Source of the DNA: Paeniglutamicibacter sp. Y32M11 | GTDB taxonomy: Bacteria; Actinomycetota; Actinomycetes; Actinomycetales; Micrococcaceae | NCBI RefSeq assembly: GCF_019285735.1 | Contig: NZ_CP079107.1 | Span: 1,922,001-1,986,000 of the forward strand | DNA: 64,000 bases | Reading direction: 5' to 3' | Shown: positions 20,863 to 29,416 of the stretch, piece after piece | How positions within the stretch are numbered: position 1 is the first letter of the stretch | Layout of the letters: each line of letters starts with the position of its first letter | Program-made: the position numbers and the translations under genes | Notes under the pieces: model-generated | The model's input: only the letters and a program-made list of their open reading frames with translations | Told to the model about the DNA's origin: nothing | Database searches by the model: none

Positions 20863-21990
20863 ATGGACGCATCCGAGTCTCACATCCGACCGCCGCGGGC
20901 CACCGGCCCCGGCGGCTGGATGGAGCGCTTACGCCCGCGGCGCTCACGCGGCACCACCGAGAGCTCTACCGAGCGCAAAACGGTGGTGCCCGTGGGCATC
21001 GTGACGGATTCGGCCGCTGCCCTTCCGGACGCCTGGATGGCCGCGCACCAGCGTTTTGTGCGCATGGTGCCGATGCCGGTGATGGTCAACGACCAGATTT
21101 TCTCCGAAGGTAGCGACGATGTACCCACCGAGCTGGCCCTGGGCCTGGCCATGGGGCAGCCGGTACGCACCTCCCGCCCCGCACCGGGTACGCTGCTGCG
21201 CGCCTACCGGGAACTGGCCGAAGCCGGGGTCAGCGAGATTATTTCCATCCATCTCTCCTCGAAGCTCTCCGGAACGGTGGAGGCAGCGCGCCTAGCAGCT
21301 GCCTCCGCGCCGGTTCCGGTGCGCGTTGTTGATTCACTCACCGTTGCCCTGGCCCAGGGCTTCGCTGTGATGGCCACGGCCGAGCGTGCCGCGACCGGAG
21401 CAAGCGCCGATGAGCTCGAAGCGCTGGCACAATCCGCGGCCGATAATCACGTGTACTTCGCCGTGCCGTCTCTTGAGCAACTTCGTAAGGGCGGGCGGAT
21501 TGGTACCGTTGCCTCAATGCTTGGCACGTTGCTCAACGTTAAGCCGATTTTGTCGATGCGCGATGGACAGATCATCGCGTATGAAAAGGTCAGAACCCAA
21601 TCCCGCACCGTGGCCCGACTGGTGGCCATCGCCCGCGCCGAGGCTCAGGCTCGTGGGCCGGCGGTGCGGATGGCGGTACATTACTTCGGCAATCTTGAGG
21701 CCGCCGAGGAAATTGTCCATGAGCTGGCCGGTGCCTCGCAATTTGAGGTCCTGGCCGTCCCGGTGCCAGCGGTACTCGGTGCGCACACCGGTGTTGGAGT
21801 ATTGGCCGTGGCCATCGCCGGTGGTCAGGCTCCACCGGTCCCCAAGCCCGTGCGGGCGGAACCCAAGCCTCGGGCCGAACCACGGCCCAAAGCCGAACCG
21901 CGACCCAAAAATGGAGCGCGGCAGCGCGCGGAGGCACGCAAAGATTCACGCCACCCTGGGCCAGTGCCGCCGGCGGATCCCACCCCCTAG
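20863..21990 (+). CDS. DegV family fatty-acid-binding protein with Lys/Pro-rich tail
   Basis: DegV proteins bind fatty acids and, as FakB, present them to a fatty acid kinase. Residues about 43-320 form the DegV fold, with VPVGIVTDSAAALP at its start, the conserved SSKLSGTVEAARLAA segment and RKGGRIG. The C-terminal 50 residues are a charged, proline-rich tail with repeats of AEPRPK, unusual for the family and probably disordered. ATG 20863 lies 7 bases after TAATCT (20850-20855), indicating a leaderless transcript. The partner kinase is not in the window. The position between leuS and comEA is common in relatives. Confidence 0.88.
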   Translation: MDASESHIRPPRATGPGGWMERLRPRRSRGTTESSTERKTVVPVGIVTDSAAALPDAWMAAHQRFVRMVPMPVMVNDQIFSEGSDDVPTELALGLAMGQPVRTSRPAPGTLLRAYRELAEAGVSEIISIHLSSKLSGTVEAARLAAASAPVPVRVVDSLTVALAQGFAVMATAERAATGASADELEALAQSAADNHVYFAVPSLEQLRKGGRIGTVASMLGTLLNVKPILSMRDGQIIAYEKVRTQSRTVARLVAIARAEAQARGPAVRMAVHYFGNLEAAEEIVHELAGASQFEVLAVPVPAVLGAHTGVGVLAVAIAGGQAPPVPKPVRAEPKPRAEPRPKAEPRPKNGARQRAEARKDSRHPGPVPPADPTP

Positions 21991-22076
21991 CGGTTGAGGC
22001 GAAAGCGTTCGCCGGTTCTCCACATACGGACGGCGCCTCAGTCTTCGCGGATCTGAACGGGCGTGCACTTGAGAGC

Positions 22077-22796
22077 ATGGGAGCTCACGAGTGGGTGGAA
22101 TATGAGCAGCGAGCCAACCTGGGGCCGGTCCCCGGGCGTTGGCGTGTGCTCGTTGGCCGTTCCGCTGCCATCGTCCTGATCCTCGGCGCACTGTCCTGGA
22201 TCGCTGTCTCCTTGGTCTTTAATCCCCTTCCACGTGCGCCGGATGAGGCGCAGTCGATTCCCATAGCCGCGGCCGGAACTCCGGAACACATAGGCAGTTC
22301 TGCTAGCGAAGCACCGCCGAGCGCGCAGGAATCGGTGCCTCATGCCAGCGGCGGCGCCACGGTCGTCATCCATCTCATCGGTGCCGTGAAGAAGCCGGGA
22401 GTCTATTCCCTCCCCTTGGGATCTCGAGTACTTGATGCCGTGAAGCGCGCCGGTGGGCTAGCTCCCGATGCTGCTCCGGAATCCATCAATCTGGCCGCCG
22501 AGCTCGGAGACGGACAACAAATCCGCATTCCACACACCGGGGACTCCGCAGCAGCGCCGCCAGCAGCCGCTTCGCAATCCGCAGTGGGAAGCGCGCCGGG
22601 CGGAAAACTCAATATCAACATCGCGAATCAAAGTCAGTTGGAAGAGCTTCCGGGCATCGGCCCGGCACTGGCGGTACGCATCCTTGATTTCCGTACCGCC
22701 AACGGACCCTTCAAGAATCTGGCGGAACTTGATGCCGTCAGTGGGATCGGCCCTGCCCTGCTGGGAAATTTGCGTGATGCGGTGGTGTTCGAATGA
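22077..22796 (+). CDS. comEA: ComEA family helix-hairpin-helix DNA-binding protein
   Basis: ComEA is the membrane-anchored receptor that binds double-stranded DNA during natural transformation. The 239-residue protein has one N-terminal membrane helix (SAAIVLILGALSWIAVSLVF, residues about 30-49), a low-complexity spacer, an SLBB-like domain (VVIHLIGAVKKPGVYSLP, near residue 100) and a C-terminal helix-hairpin-helix pair (NIANQSQLEELPGIGPALA). GAGAG lies just upstream of ATG 22077. Its usual partner comEC is downstream, but fic is inserted between them. Confidence 0.93.
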   Translation: MGAHEWVEYEQRANLGPVPGRWRVLVGRSAAIVLILGALSWIAVSLVFNPLPRAPDEAQSIPIAAAGTPEHIGSSASEAPPSAQESVPHASGGATVVIHLIGAVKKPGVYSLPLGSRVLDAVKRAGGLAPDAAPESINLAAELGDGQQIRIPHTGDSAAAPPAAASQSAVGSAPGGKLNINIANQSQLEELPGIGPALAVRILDFRTANGPFKNLAELDAVSGIGPALLGNLRDAVVFE

Positions 22797-22856
22797 ATCG
22801 CGGTCCCTGCTCGGGATTCAAACCGTACGCAGGCAGATACCGTGTGCGGGTTCAGA

Positions 22857-23000
22857 CTATCCAAAACGTTCGTCAGCAAATTCTTCATTGGTACCGTCAT
22901 TGGGAGTACCGGTGCGGACACCGGGATGATTAAATTCTTGGATCTCCCACCAACCATCTGGAGGACTCTCTATAAATTTGGCCAGAATTTTCCATACCAA
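22857..23000 (-). CDS. Possible small divergent ORF or gene remnant next to fic
   Basis: A 47-codon minus-strand frame from TTG 23000 reads as a plausible soluble peptide, with WKILAKFIESPPDGWWEIQE early and EFADERFG at the end. It is AT-richer than neighbouring genes. Its start lies inside the left arm of the inverted repeat at 22992-23027, so it would be transcribed divergently from fic and could share its operator. There is no clear ribosome binding site (AAAGG is about 14 bases away), and the TTG start is unusual. It may be a small gene, the C-terminal scrap of a lost gene, or chance. Confidence 0.3.
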   Translation of the reverse strand: MVWKILAKFIESPPDGWWEIQEFNHPGVRTGTPNDGTNEEFADERFG

Positions 23001-23027
23001 AGCTTAACTGGATAGCCTTTGGTATGG
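22992..23027. promoter_or_regulatory. Inverted repeat overlapping the fic promoter
   Basis: CCATACCAAAG (22992-23002) and CTTTGGTATGG (23017-23027) are perfect 11-bp inverted arms with a 14-base centre. The right arm overlaps the likely -10 element TATGGT (23023-23028), which lies 6 bases before GTG 23035. This is a typical repressor operator position; the regulator is unknown. Confidence 0.55.
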
Positions 23028-23034
23028 TTGGGTG

Positions 23035-24237
23035 GTGAGCATAGATAAGCCGCCCCTCCACGTCTGGCCGGCCACGGCTTACGAAGCACATCCGTGGGTG
23101 CGTCCAGGCAACGAAATAGCCTCCCGTCGAGCCAAGCTCCAAGCCCGCGGTGACTACCAGGCGGCGGTCCCGCCATTCGTCGCCGCAACCCCGGTGATCT
23201 TGCCCGCCGAATTGATCGCCTTGGCCGATGATGCGAGCCATGAACTCGCCCGATTCGACGCTGAGGCCGGAATGATCGCGGCACCCTTCGCGTCGATCCT
23301 GCTACGTAGTGAGTCCGCCTCCAGCTCGGAGGTGGAGAACCTCACCTCTAGTGCCAAACAGGTGGCCCTCGCGGAGATTGGCGAGTCGAAGTCCGGAAAC
23401 GCGCGCTTGGTAATTGCCAACGTACGCGCCATGACGGCGGCGATTGCTCTCTCGGATCAGTTGGACGGGAACTCGATCATCTCCATGCACGATGCACTGC
23501 TACGTGACTCTGCACCCGAGTATGTCGGCTCCTGGCGCGAGGAACAAGTATGGATCGGCGGCGGCAGCATATCGCCGCATGCGGCAGCGTTTGTGCCGCC
23601 TCACCACACGCGAGTGCCCAGCCTGATGGCCGACGTGGTCGAATTTGCCGGGCGTACCGACGTTCCGGTGCTTATCCAAGCGGCGATCACGCACGCGCAG
23701 TTCGAGACCATTCACCCTTTCCCCGATGGTAACGGCAGGACAGGACGGGCCCTCCTGCAAGGTATGCTCCGACACGGAGGGCTGACCCGCAATGTCACAG
23801 TTCCCGTGTCGGCCGGGCTCCTGCATGACACCGAAGCTTATTTTCGCGCGTTAACCGAGTATCGAGCGGGGAATCCAGAGGACATAGTCAGGGCCGTTGC
23901 GGAGGCGTCCTTTGCAGCGATCCGAAATGGCCGTGAGCTCGTGAGTGATATCCAAACCGCAGCTGCGCGCTGGGGCGACGTGGTCGTGGCCCGAAGCGAC
24001 TCATCCGTGCACAGGGCAAAGCGCTACCTGCTCCGCCAACCCGTTGTGAACGCGAAGACGCTGGCCAGTGAGTTGCAGATCAGCGAAGTCGCCGCACAGA
24101 ACGCCATCGACAGGCTGGTCGACGCCGAGGTGCTTACCCAGACCAGCCTCGGCCGCAGGAACCGCATCTGGCAAGCGCCGGAGATCCTCGCCGCACTCGA
24201 TGCATTCGGTGCACGGGCCCGCCGCCGCCGTGGCTGA
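23035..24237 (+). CDS. Fic domain protein (AMPylase-type) with self-inhibitory motif and winged-helix C-terminus
   Basis: Fic proteins usually transfer AMP from ATP to hydroxyl groups of target proteins. The 400-residue protein has the complete active-site motif HPFPDGNGRTGR (His near residue 227). Near residues 97-102 it has SSEVEN, which fits the (S/T)xxxE(G/N) inhibitory helix of class II Fic proteins, so it should be autoinhibited. The C-terminal part (residues about 320-390) looks like a winged helix (AKTLASELQISEVAAQNAIDRLV). GTG 23035 is 6 bases after TATGGT, suggesting a leaderless start; GTG 23032 is equally in frame. It interrupts the normally adjacent comEA and comEC genes, so it is probably acquired. 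Target unknown; a link to competence is not implied. Confidence 0.9.
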   Translation: MSIDKPPLHVWPATAYEAHPWVRPGNEIASRRAKLQARGDYQAAVPPFVAATPVILPAELIALADDASHELARFDAEAGMIAAPFASILLRSESASSSEVENLTSSAKQVALAEIGESKSGNARLVIANVRAMTAAIALSDQLDGNSIISMHDALLRDSAPEYVGSWREEQVWIGGGSISPHAAAFVPPHHTRVPSLMADVVEFAGRTDVPVLIQAAITHAQFETIHPFPDGNGRTGRALLQGMLRHGGLTRNVTVPVSAGLLHDTEAYFRALTEYRAGNPEDIVRAVAEASFAAIRNGRELVSDIQTAAARWGDVVVARSDSSVHRAKRYLLRQPVVNAKTLASELQISEVAAQNAIDRLVDAEVLTQTSLGRRNRIWQAPEILAALDAFGARARRRRG

Positions 24238-24823
24238 GAGCTTCAATCCCAGAGGCTCGACACTCATGGAAAGATCTGGCATGCGCTTTTCCGCCAGTTT
24301 TCGCGGTGAATGCCTTCAGTCTTGGAGCGTAGCCGTCAAAGTGTGAGCCGCGTTTATGCGCATGTTCCACACATCGGCCCCGACCTTGGCATTGGGCTCA
24401 ACAAGTGTCCCTCAAGCGGACGCCCCGTGGGTAGCGCCAAATAGAGACGGGACACCGCCTGCGGACTTTGCTTTAGTGACTCGACCGCTTGGTTCTTTAC
24501 TCCCGTCGAACCTGAATTGATGACCGGTAGGCATTGCGGGTAACGGTGGATGCACACTGGTTATCCTCGGCGTCAGGGGACTACGACCTAATTCTGATAG
24601 TTGGCGCCGATGCCGTCTTCGGCTGGATGGCCGCATCGGCGTCGTTTCCGCACACCCCGTTATGAGCATCAGCATGTCCGAAATCGGCCACGATGTCGGC
24701 GTAACTGAGTGGACCGAGACCACGGTGTGCTTTGGCAACGGTGCCAGTAAATGCTTTAGGCGTTCTCCACATCCCGGCGCCACTGGAACCGCAACATGAA
24801 AGCGATCGTGTGGACTTGAGTAC
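24238..24823. other. Gene-free stretch between fic and comEC
   Basis: No gene could be recognised in these 586 bases. Long minus-strand frames cross it, but their translations do not resemble any family and run antisense into comEC. The stretch may contain decayed remains of whatever arrived with fic, as well as the comEC promoter. Confidence 0.45.
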
Positions 24824-27352
24824 ATGGGTTCTCACCGGTGGGCTGGTTTAGTCGCAAGAGGCAGGCCGAATTCGGTCCCTGGCGTGGGGCGGCTTGCCGA
24901 CTTCCTTCGTGCTCTGCTGGCTCGGCGCCCGAAGGACGAAGCCGAACCGGCTCCCGGACCCATGGATTTGCGGGGCGGCTGGTCTCTGCTCGGAGCGTGG
25001 ATTGGCGCATCCGCAGGGGTTCGGTTGAGCCAGGCCCGATTGATTCCCTGGGCCCTTGGCTTGTGGTTAGCCGCAGGGATCGGGGTGCTGCTGCTCCTAC
25101 GGCGCAGGCATGGGCAAATAGGGGAGTCGGCCACTCCAAGTTTTGCTGGCCTTGCCTTGGGCTGTGGTGCGGCGGCCATCGTCTGTACGCAATTACTTCT
25201 CTCGGGCGCTGGCCTCGTCGATCCAGCACTGGACGCGGCGGCTCACAATGGTTCCACCGTACGCATCCAATTGGAACTCACATCGGCTCCGAGCACCAGC
25301 ACCGTGACTAACAGATTCACCCCGGGCGCGCCCGCACATACGCAATTTACCGCCGATGCCCGCAGCGTGGCCGTGAGCAGCAATGGTCGATGGGTGCGTG
25401 CGGCGGTGCCGGTACGGCTGAGCTTTGCTGAGTCCAAGGCTCCGAACGGTGAGTTGAGTACCGGCAGTACCGTTGAGTTGCTGGCCACGGTGTCATCGAG
25501 TGAACCGGGGGACCGGCAGCAGTATTGGATCAATGCGGCAGCGCCGTTGCAAGTGGTCGGGGTGAATGCTGCGCCGAGCGTGTTTAAGCACATGCGTGAG
25601 CGCTTTACGGATAACAGCGCCGCTCTTCCGCACCCTGCTAGGGCGTTGCTGCCGGGCATGGTGTTTGGGGATCGTAGTCCCATGGATCAGGAGCTATCTA
25701 CGGCGATGAAGGTTGCCGGGCTTTCACACCTCAGCGCCGTCAGCGGCGCTAATTGCGCCCTAGTGCTGGGATTTGTGCTGGCGCTGAGCAGATCTGCGGG
25801 ACTCGGGCGGGCCGCCACGTTACTGCTGGGGCTGGCGGCACTGCTCGGCTTTGTCTTCCTAGTCGGAAACGAACCCAGTGTGTTGCGGGCGGCGGTGATG
25901 GGGAGCATCGCTGCCGTGGGAGTCCACGCCAATCGGGGAAGAAATGCGTTGGCCACACTGGGGTTGGCGGTGCTCGTACTCCTGACCGTTGATCCGTGGC
26001 TGGCCGGGGAACCTGCCTTCCAACTATCGACGATGGCCACGGCCGGGATCGTGTTGATGGGGCGACGGATGGCACAGCGGCTGAACCGCTGGTTACCTGC
26101 CTTCCTCGCCGAGGGCACGGCAGTTTCCGTCGCGGCACAGATCGCTTGCCTGCCGGTGTTGGTGACCCTGAACCCGAGTTTCTCGCTCTATTCGGTGCCG
26201 GCAAACTTGCTGGTGGCACCGTTGATTCCGCTCATCACCGTGGCAGGGACCTTGGGTGTGGTGGTGCTGGTACCGCTGTCGGTGCTCGGTGTGGCGCTGA
26301 TCTGGGTGGCGGGTATGCCGACCATGGTGGTGGGTTTGCTGGGCATCTGGATTGCGGAACTGCCCGGCGCGCTGCGCCCGTGGCCCGTTGGTCTGGCGGG
26401 CATTCTGTTGGCCTGGAGCATTCTCGTGGGGGCGCTGATCGCCCTGGGGTATGTTCCTCCGACAGCCGGACACTGGCGTTCGCGTATTCTGCTCGCTGTC
26501 CAGAGTGTTGTCACCGGTGTGCTGCTCGGGTTGGTATTGCCCCTGACGGCACTGGTCCCGGTGCCGGTGATCACCGATTGGATCATTGCGGCCTGCGATG
26601 TGGGTCAGGGGGATGGCATGGTCCTCAACGCCGGGGCGGCGGGAGCGGTGGTGGTGGACACGGGCAAAGAGCCCGCGGCCATGAATGCTTGCCTCAAACG
26701 CCTGCGGGTCAAGAACGTGGCGGCACTCTTCATCTCCCATCGCCACGCCGACCACGATGGCGGGATCGCCGGAGTCGCGGCAGGACGCACGGTGAGTAGC
26801 TTCTTCTATTCGGTCGCCGACGATCCTGCCGATCCGCCGTACCTAGCCGATGCCTCGGGTCAGCAGAAGACGGCAACCCAGCTAGGTTCCGGGGCTACCG
26901 GTAGTGCTGGAACCGTGTCGTGGAACGTACTGGGACCCATCCCGGGCGGTATTAATACGGGAGAGAACGACGCGTCGCTGGTCATCAGGTTCGAGATTCA
27001 GGTCCCGGGTGCGGATCGCCGGGTGTCACTGCTTGCCACCGGCGACATGCAGGAAGAGGCGATGGACCAGCTCATTGCGCAGGGAACCATCACACACGCC
27101 GACATCTTGAAGGTCTCCCACCATGGAGCCGCTAACGGAGGAGTGCGCACCGCACCCACGGTGCGCCCGGTACTGGCCTTGGTCAGCGTCGGTAAGGACA
27201 ACACCTATGGTCACCCCTCCGATACCGCGCTGCGGGCACTAGAGGAAAACAACGTGAGAGTCATGCGCACGGATCTGAGCGGAACCATCATCGTGGGCTG
27301 GGGTGACCGTGGCTTGAGCGTCTCATCGCTTGGGCCTTCCGCGACCCGGTGA
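24824..27352 (+). CDS. comEC: ComEC/Rec2 DNA-uptake channel protein
   Basis: ComEC forms the inner-membrane channel that imports single-stranded DNA in transformation. The protein (up to 842 residues) has an N-terminal membrane pair with a DUF4131-type extracytoplasmic domain, a central competence domain with many membrane helices (SAVSGANCALVLGFVLALS, near residue 305) and a C-terminal metallo-beta-lactamase-like domain (CDVGQGDGMVLNAG and SHRHADHDGG), the proposed nuclease. The start is uncertain: ATG 24824, GTG 24884 and ATG 24962 are in frame, and none has a strong ribosome binding site. The gene lies 586 bases beyond fic. Whether the organism is naturally competent cannot be told from here. 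Confidence 0.92.
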   Translation: MGSHRWAGLVARGRPNSVPGVGRLADFLRALLARRPKDEAEPAPGPMDLRGGWSLLGAWIGASAGVRLSQARLIPWALGLWLAAGIGVLLLLRRRHGQIGESATPSFAGLALGCGAAAIVCTQLLLSGAGLVDPALDAAAHNGSTVRIQLELTSAPSTSTVTNRFTPGAPAHTQFTADARSVAVSSNGRWVRAAVPVRLSFAESKAPNGELSTGSTVELLATVSSSEPGDRQQYWINAAAPLQVVGVNAAPSVFKHMRERFTDNSAALPHPARALLPGMVFGDRSPMDQELSTAMKVAGLSHLSAVSGANCALVLGFVLALSRSAGLGRAATLLLGLAALLGFVFLVGNEPSVLRAAVMGSIAAVGVHANRGRNALATLGLAVLVLLTVDPWLAGEPAFQLSTMATAGIVLMGRRMAQRLNRWLPAFLAEGTAVSVAAQIACLPVLVTLNPSFSLYSVPANLLVAPLIPLITVAGTLGVVVLVPLSVLGVALIWVAGMPTMVVGLLGIWIAELPGALRPWPVGLAGILLAWSILVGALIALGYVPPTAGHWRSRILLAVQSVVTGVLLGLVLPLTALVPVPVITDWIIAACDVGQGDGMVLNAGAAGAVVVDTGKEPAAMNACLKRLRVKNVAALFISHRHADHDGGIAGVAAGRTVSSFFYSVADDPADPPYLADASGQQKTATQLGSGATGSAGTVSWNVLGPIPGGINTGENDASLVIRFEIQVPGADRRVSLLATGDMQEEAMDQLIAQGTITHADILKVSHHGAANGGVRTAPTVRPVLALVSVGKDNTYGHPSDTALRALEENNVRVMRTDLSGTIIVGWGDRGLSVSSLGPSATR

Positions 27353-27450
27353 TCAACACGGTCCCGTACCTGAGGCATCCGGTGATGCCGCAGATTGTCG
27401 TTGGCGATAGGATCGATAAGGTTTGAAAATCACTATCTAAAGGGTTGGTC

Positions 27451-28449
27451 ATGGCAGCGCCACGAGGCACGTCCAAGAATGCCGGTATTTCCTGGCGGTC
27501 GGTGACTCCGGCACCGCTGATCCTCTTGCAAGGTTCCGAAGAGTTGCTCGCCAGCCGTGCCTTCGAAACCGTGCGTACGGCCCTACGCGGCAGCGCGGAG
27601 ATCGAAATGACCCGCTTTGAAGCCAATAGCTACGAACGCGGCGAACTGCTTCTGGCTTCCAGCCCTTCGCTCTTTAGCGAAACTAAGCTCATCGAGATTC
27701 GTCAGCTGGGCACCATGAACGAGGACTTCCTCAATGATGCGCTGGCCTATGCCAAATCGCCGGCGCCCGACGCCACCCTGGTGATGCATCACAGCGGTGG
27801 AGTACGCGGAAAGAAGCTGCTTGACGCGCTCAAGGCTGCCGGGGCCATCGTGGTGGATTGCCAGCCGCTAAAGAAGGACGCCGAAAAGATCGACTTTGTG
27901 GCCCAGGAGTTTCGTGCTGCAAAACGCAAGCTCACCGCCGAGGGGTCCCGAGCCCTGGTGGCAGCGCTAGGCAGTGATCTCTCCGAGTTGGCTGCCGCTT
28001 GCTCCCAGCTGCTCCAGGACACCACCGGCGCCGTTGACCAGGATGTTGTTGATAAGTATTACGGAGGCCGGGTTGAGGCCACGGGATTCAAGGTAGCCGA
28101 TGCCGCCCTAGCCGGACGCGCAGACGTTGCGTTAAGCACCTTGCGCCATGCACTGGCCACGGGTACCGACCCGGTGCCGATCGTTGCCACGCTCGCCATG
28201 AAGCTCCGTCAGGTCGCGAAGGTCGCAGGTGTTCGTAAGTCCTCCGGACAGCTGGCCAGCGAATTGGGTATGGCGCCATGGCAGGTCCAGCAGGCGCAGG
28301 AACAGGCCAGGAATTGGAAGGCCGAGGACCTTGCCCGCTGTATTCGTCTGGTCGCCGAAGCCGATGCCCAGGTAAAGGGCGCATCTCGCGATCCCGAGTA
28401 CGCGGTGGAGCGCGCAGTGATGCAGATTTCCTTGGCGGCTCGACACTAA
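27451..28449 (+). CDS. holA: DNA polymerase III delta subunit
   Basis: HolA is the wrench of the clamp loader, opening the beta sliding clamp during replication. The 332-residue protein shows the delta N-terminal region (APLILLQGSEELLASRAFE, near residue 20), a central segment DATLVMHHSGGVRGKKLLDALK and a helical C-terminus (GMAPWQVQQAQEQARNW). ATG 27451 is chosen because AAAGG lies 7 bases upstream. The order comEC-holA, convergent with rpsT, is standard in Actinobacteria. Confidence 0.93.
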   Translation: MAAPRGTSKNAGISWRSVTPAPLILLQGSEELLASRAFETVRTALRGSAEIEMTRFEANSYERGELLLASSPSLFSETKLIEIRQLGTMNEDFLNDALAYAKSPAPDATLVMHHSGGVRGKKLLDALKAAGAIVVDCQPLKKDAEKIDFVAQEFRAAKRKLTAEGSRALVAALGSDLSELAAACSQLLQDTTGAVDQDVVDKYYGGRVEATGFKVADAALAGRADVALSTLRHALATGTDPVPIVATLAMKLRQVAKVAGVRKSSGQLASELGMAPWQVQQAQEQARNWKAEDLARCIRLVAEADAQVKGASRDPEYAVERAVMQISLAARH

Positions 28450-28768
28450 AGATTCATCTTCGCGGGCAGAAATATTGCGCCCGAGCTGAAGGTGAGCGTC
28501 GCGGTGCGCTCGTGGGCGGGTTATTCACACCGATAAAGCGAGATGAGGCCCTGCGCGAGCGTAGTCAGGGTGCCGGGCGAGAAAGTACAGCCCGGTGCCG
28601 CGATGATAGCTCGGCCGCGCAGAGTGAAGATCTGCTCGCACGTCGCACAGCATGGCACGCTGAGCACGGATTGAGGTCCAGCTCGTGAGCCGTAGGCACT
28701 GTGGTCGAGGTTTGGCGGCGGATGAAACCCACCAGCAGAACTCGATTTTTGAAATCCTGCGTGAAGTT
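28450..28768. other. Gene-free stretch between holA and rpsT
   Basis: These 319 bases between convergent genes show no recognisable gene on either strand and no tRNA-like fold. Only the rpsT terminator at the right edge is clear. Confidence 0.5.
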
Positions 28769-28820
28769 AAAAAACGGCAGGCTCCCTCTCCCCTAGATAT
28801 GGGGGAGAGGGAGCCTGCCG
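28769..28820 (-). terminator. Strong intrinsic terminator of rpsT
   Basis: A perfect 19-bp stem (CGGCAGGCTCCCTCTCCCC, 28775-28793, with its complement at 28802-28820) has an 8-base loop. On the minus strand it ends in six T (28774-28769). It lies 18 bases past the rpsT stop. Confidence 0.92.
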
Positions 28821-28837
28821 ATGCAGTGAAGCAATCC

Positions 28838-29098
28838 TTAGAGGGCGTTAACCTTCTTGGAGATGGCCGACTTGTGGTTTGCTGCGTTGTTCTTGTGCAG
28901 CACACCCTTCGTTGCGGCCTTATCGATCTTGCGGCCAGCTGCAAGCAGTGCTGCAGTTGCTGCATCCTTGTCTTCGGCTACAACGGCAGTGTTAACTGCG
29001 CGGATTGCAGTGCGAATCTCGGACTTGACGGCAGCGTTACGCTGGCGCGACTTCTCGTTGGTGAGAATGCGCTTCTTCTGGGACTTGATATTTGCCAC
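28838..29098 (-). CDS. rpsT: 30S ribosomal protein S20
   Basis: S20 is a primary 16S rRNA-binding protein of the small subunit. The 86-residue product is short, basic and entirely helical, with the family N-terminus [20 protein letters not shown] and a C-terminal segment [19 protein letters not shown]. The open frame continues upstream, but GTG 29098 gives the exact family N-terminus, and GAGAG lies about 12 bases upstream. It is convergent with holA, and a very strong terminator follows. Confidence 0.96.
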   Translation of the reverse strand: MANIKSQKKRILTNEKSRQRNAAVKSEIRTAIRAVNTAVVAEDKDAATAALLAAGRKIDKAATKGVLHKNNAANHKSAISKKVNAL

Positions 29099-29416
29099 TG
29101 TATTTAAACTCTCTTGCTCATCGCTTATATGGTCGGTGAGGGATATCTTCCGGGCCATTGACTGAGCGGCGTGGGGATACCTATGGCGACCCGGGAGAAG
29201 TGCCCGTCGACCTGCGCGGACACACAAGATGTAATACTAGCAGGTTCAGGTGGCCATCTCGACACGTCGGGGACATTCGTGTTGTGACTTACGACCGCTC
29301 TGGAGCCTGCCGATTCATGATTGGGCCCCCGTCCGACCGGGCGCAGACACGCGAAAACCCGCCTCCTTGCCGCAAAGGCGAAGGGGACAGGTTTTTGCGT
29401 CACAGCGGGTGGGACT
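29099..29416. other. Intergenic region upstream of rpsT
   Basis: No gene is seen in these 318 bases. On the minus strand TAGTAT (29237-29242) is a candidate -10 for rpsT, leaving a leader of roughly 130 bases. A weak GC-rich hairpin near 29356-29398 may terminate the hydroxylase transcript. Confidence 0.4.

Noticed and set aside
24412-24825. Possible transposase remnant on the minus strand between fic and comEC
   Set aside because: No DDE motif, no helix-turn-helix and no terminal inverted repeats could be identified.
28450-28768. tRNA or small RNA gene between holA and rpsT
   Set aside because: No cloverleaf, TTCGA-type T-loop or T-tailed hairpin was found apart from the rpsT terminator.
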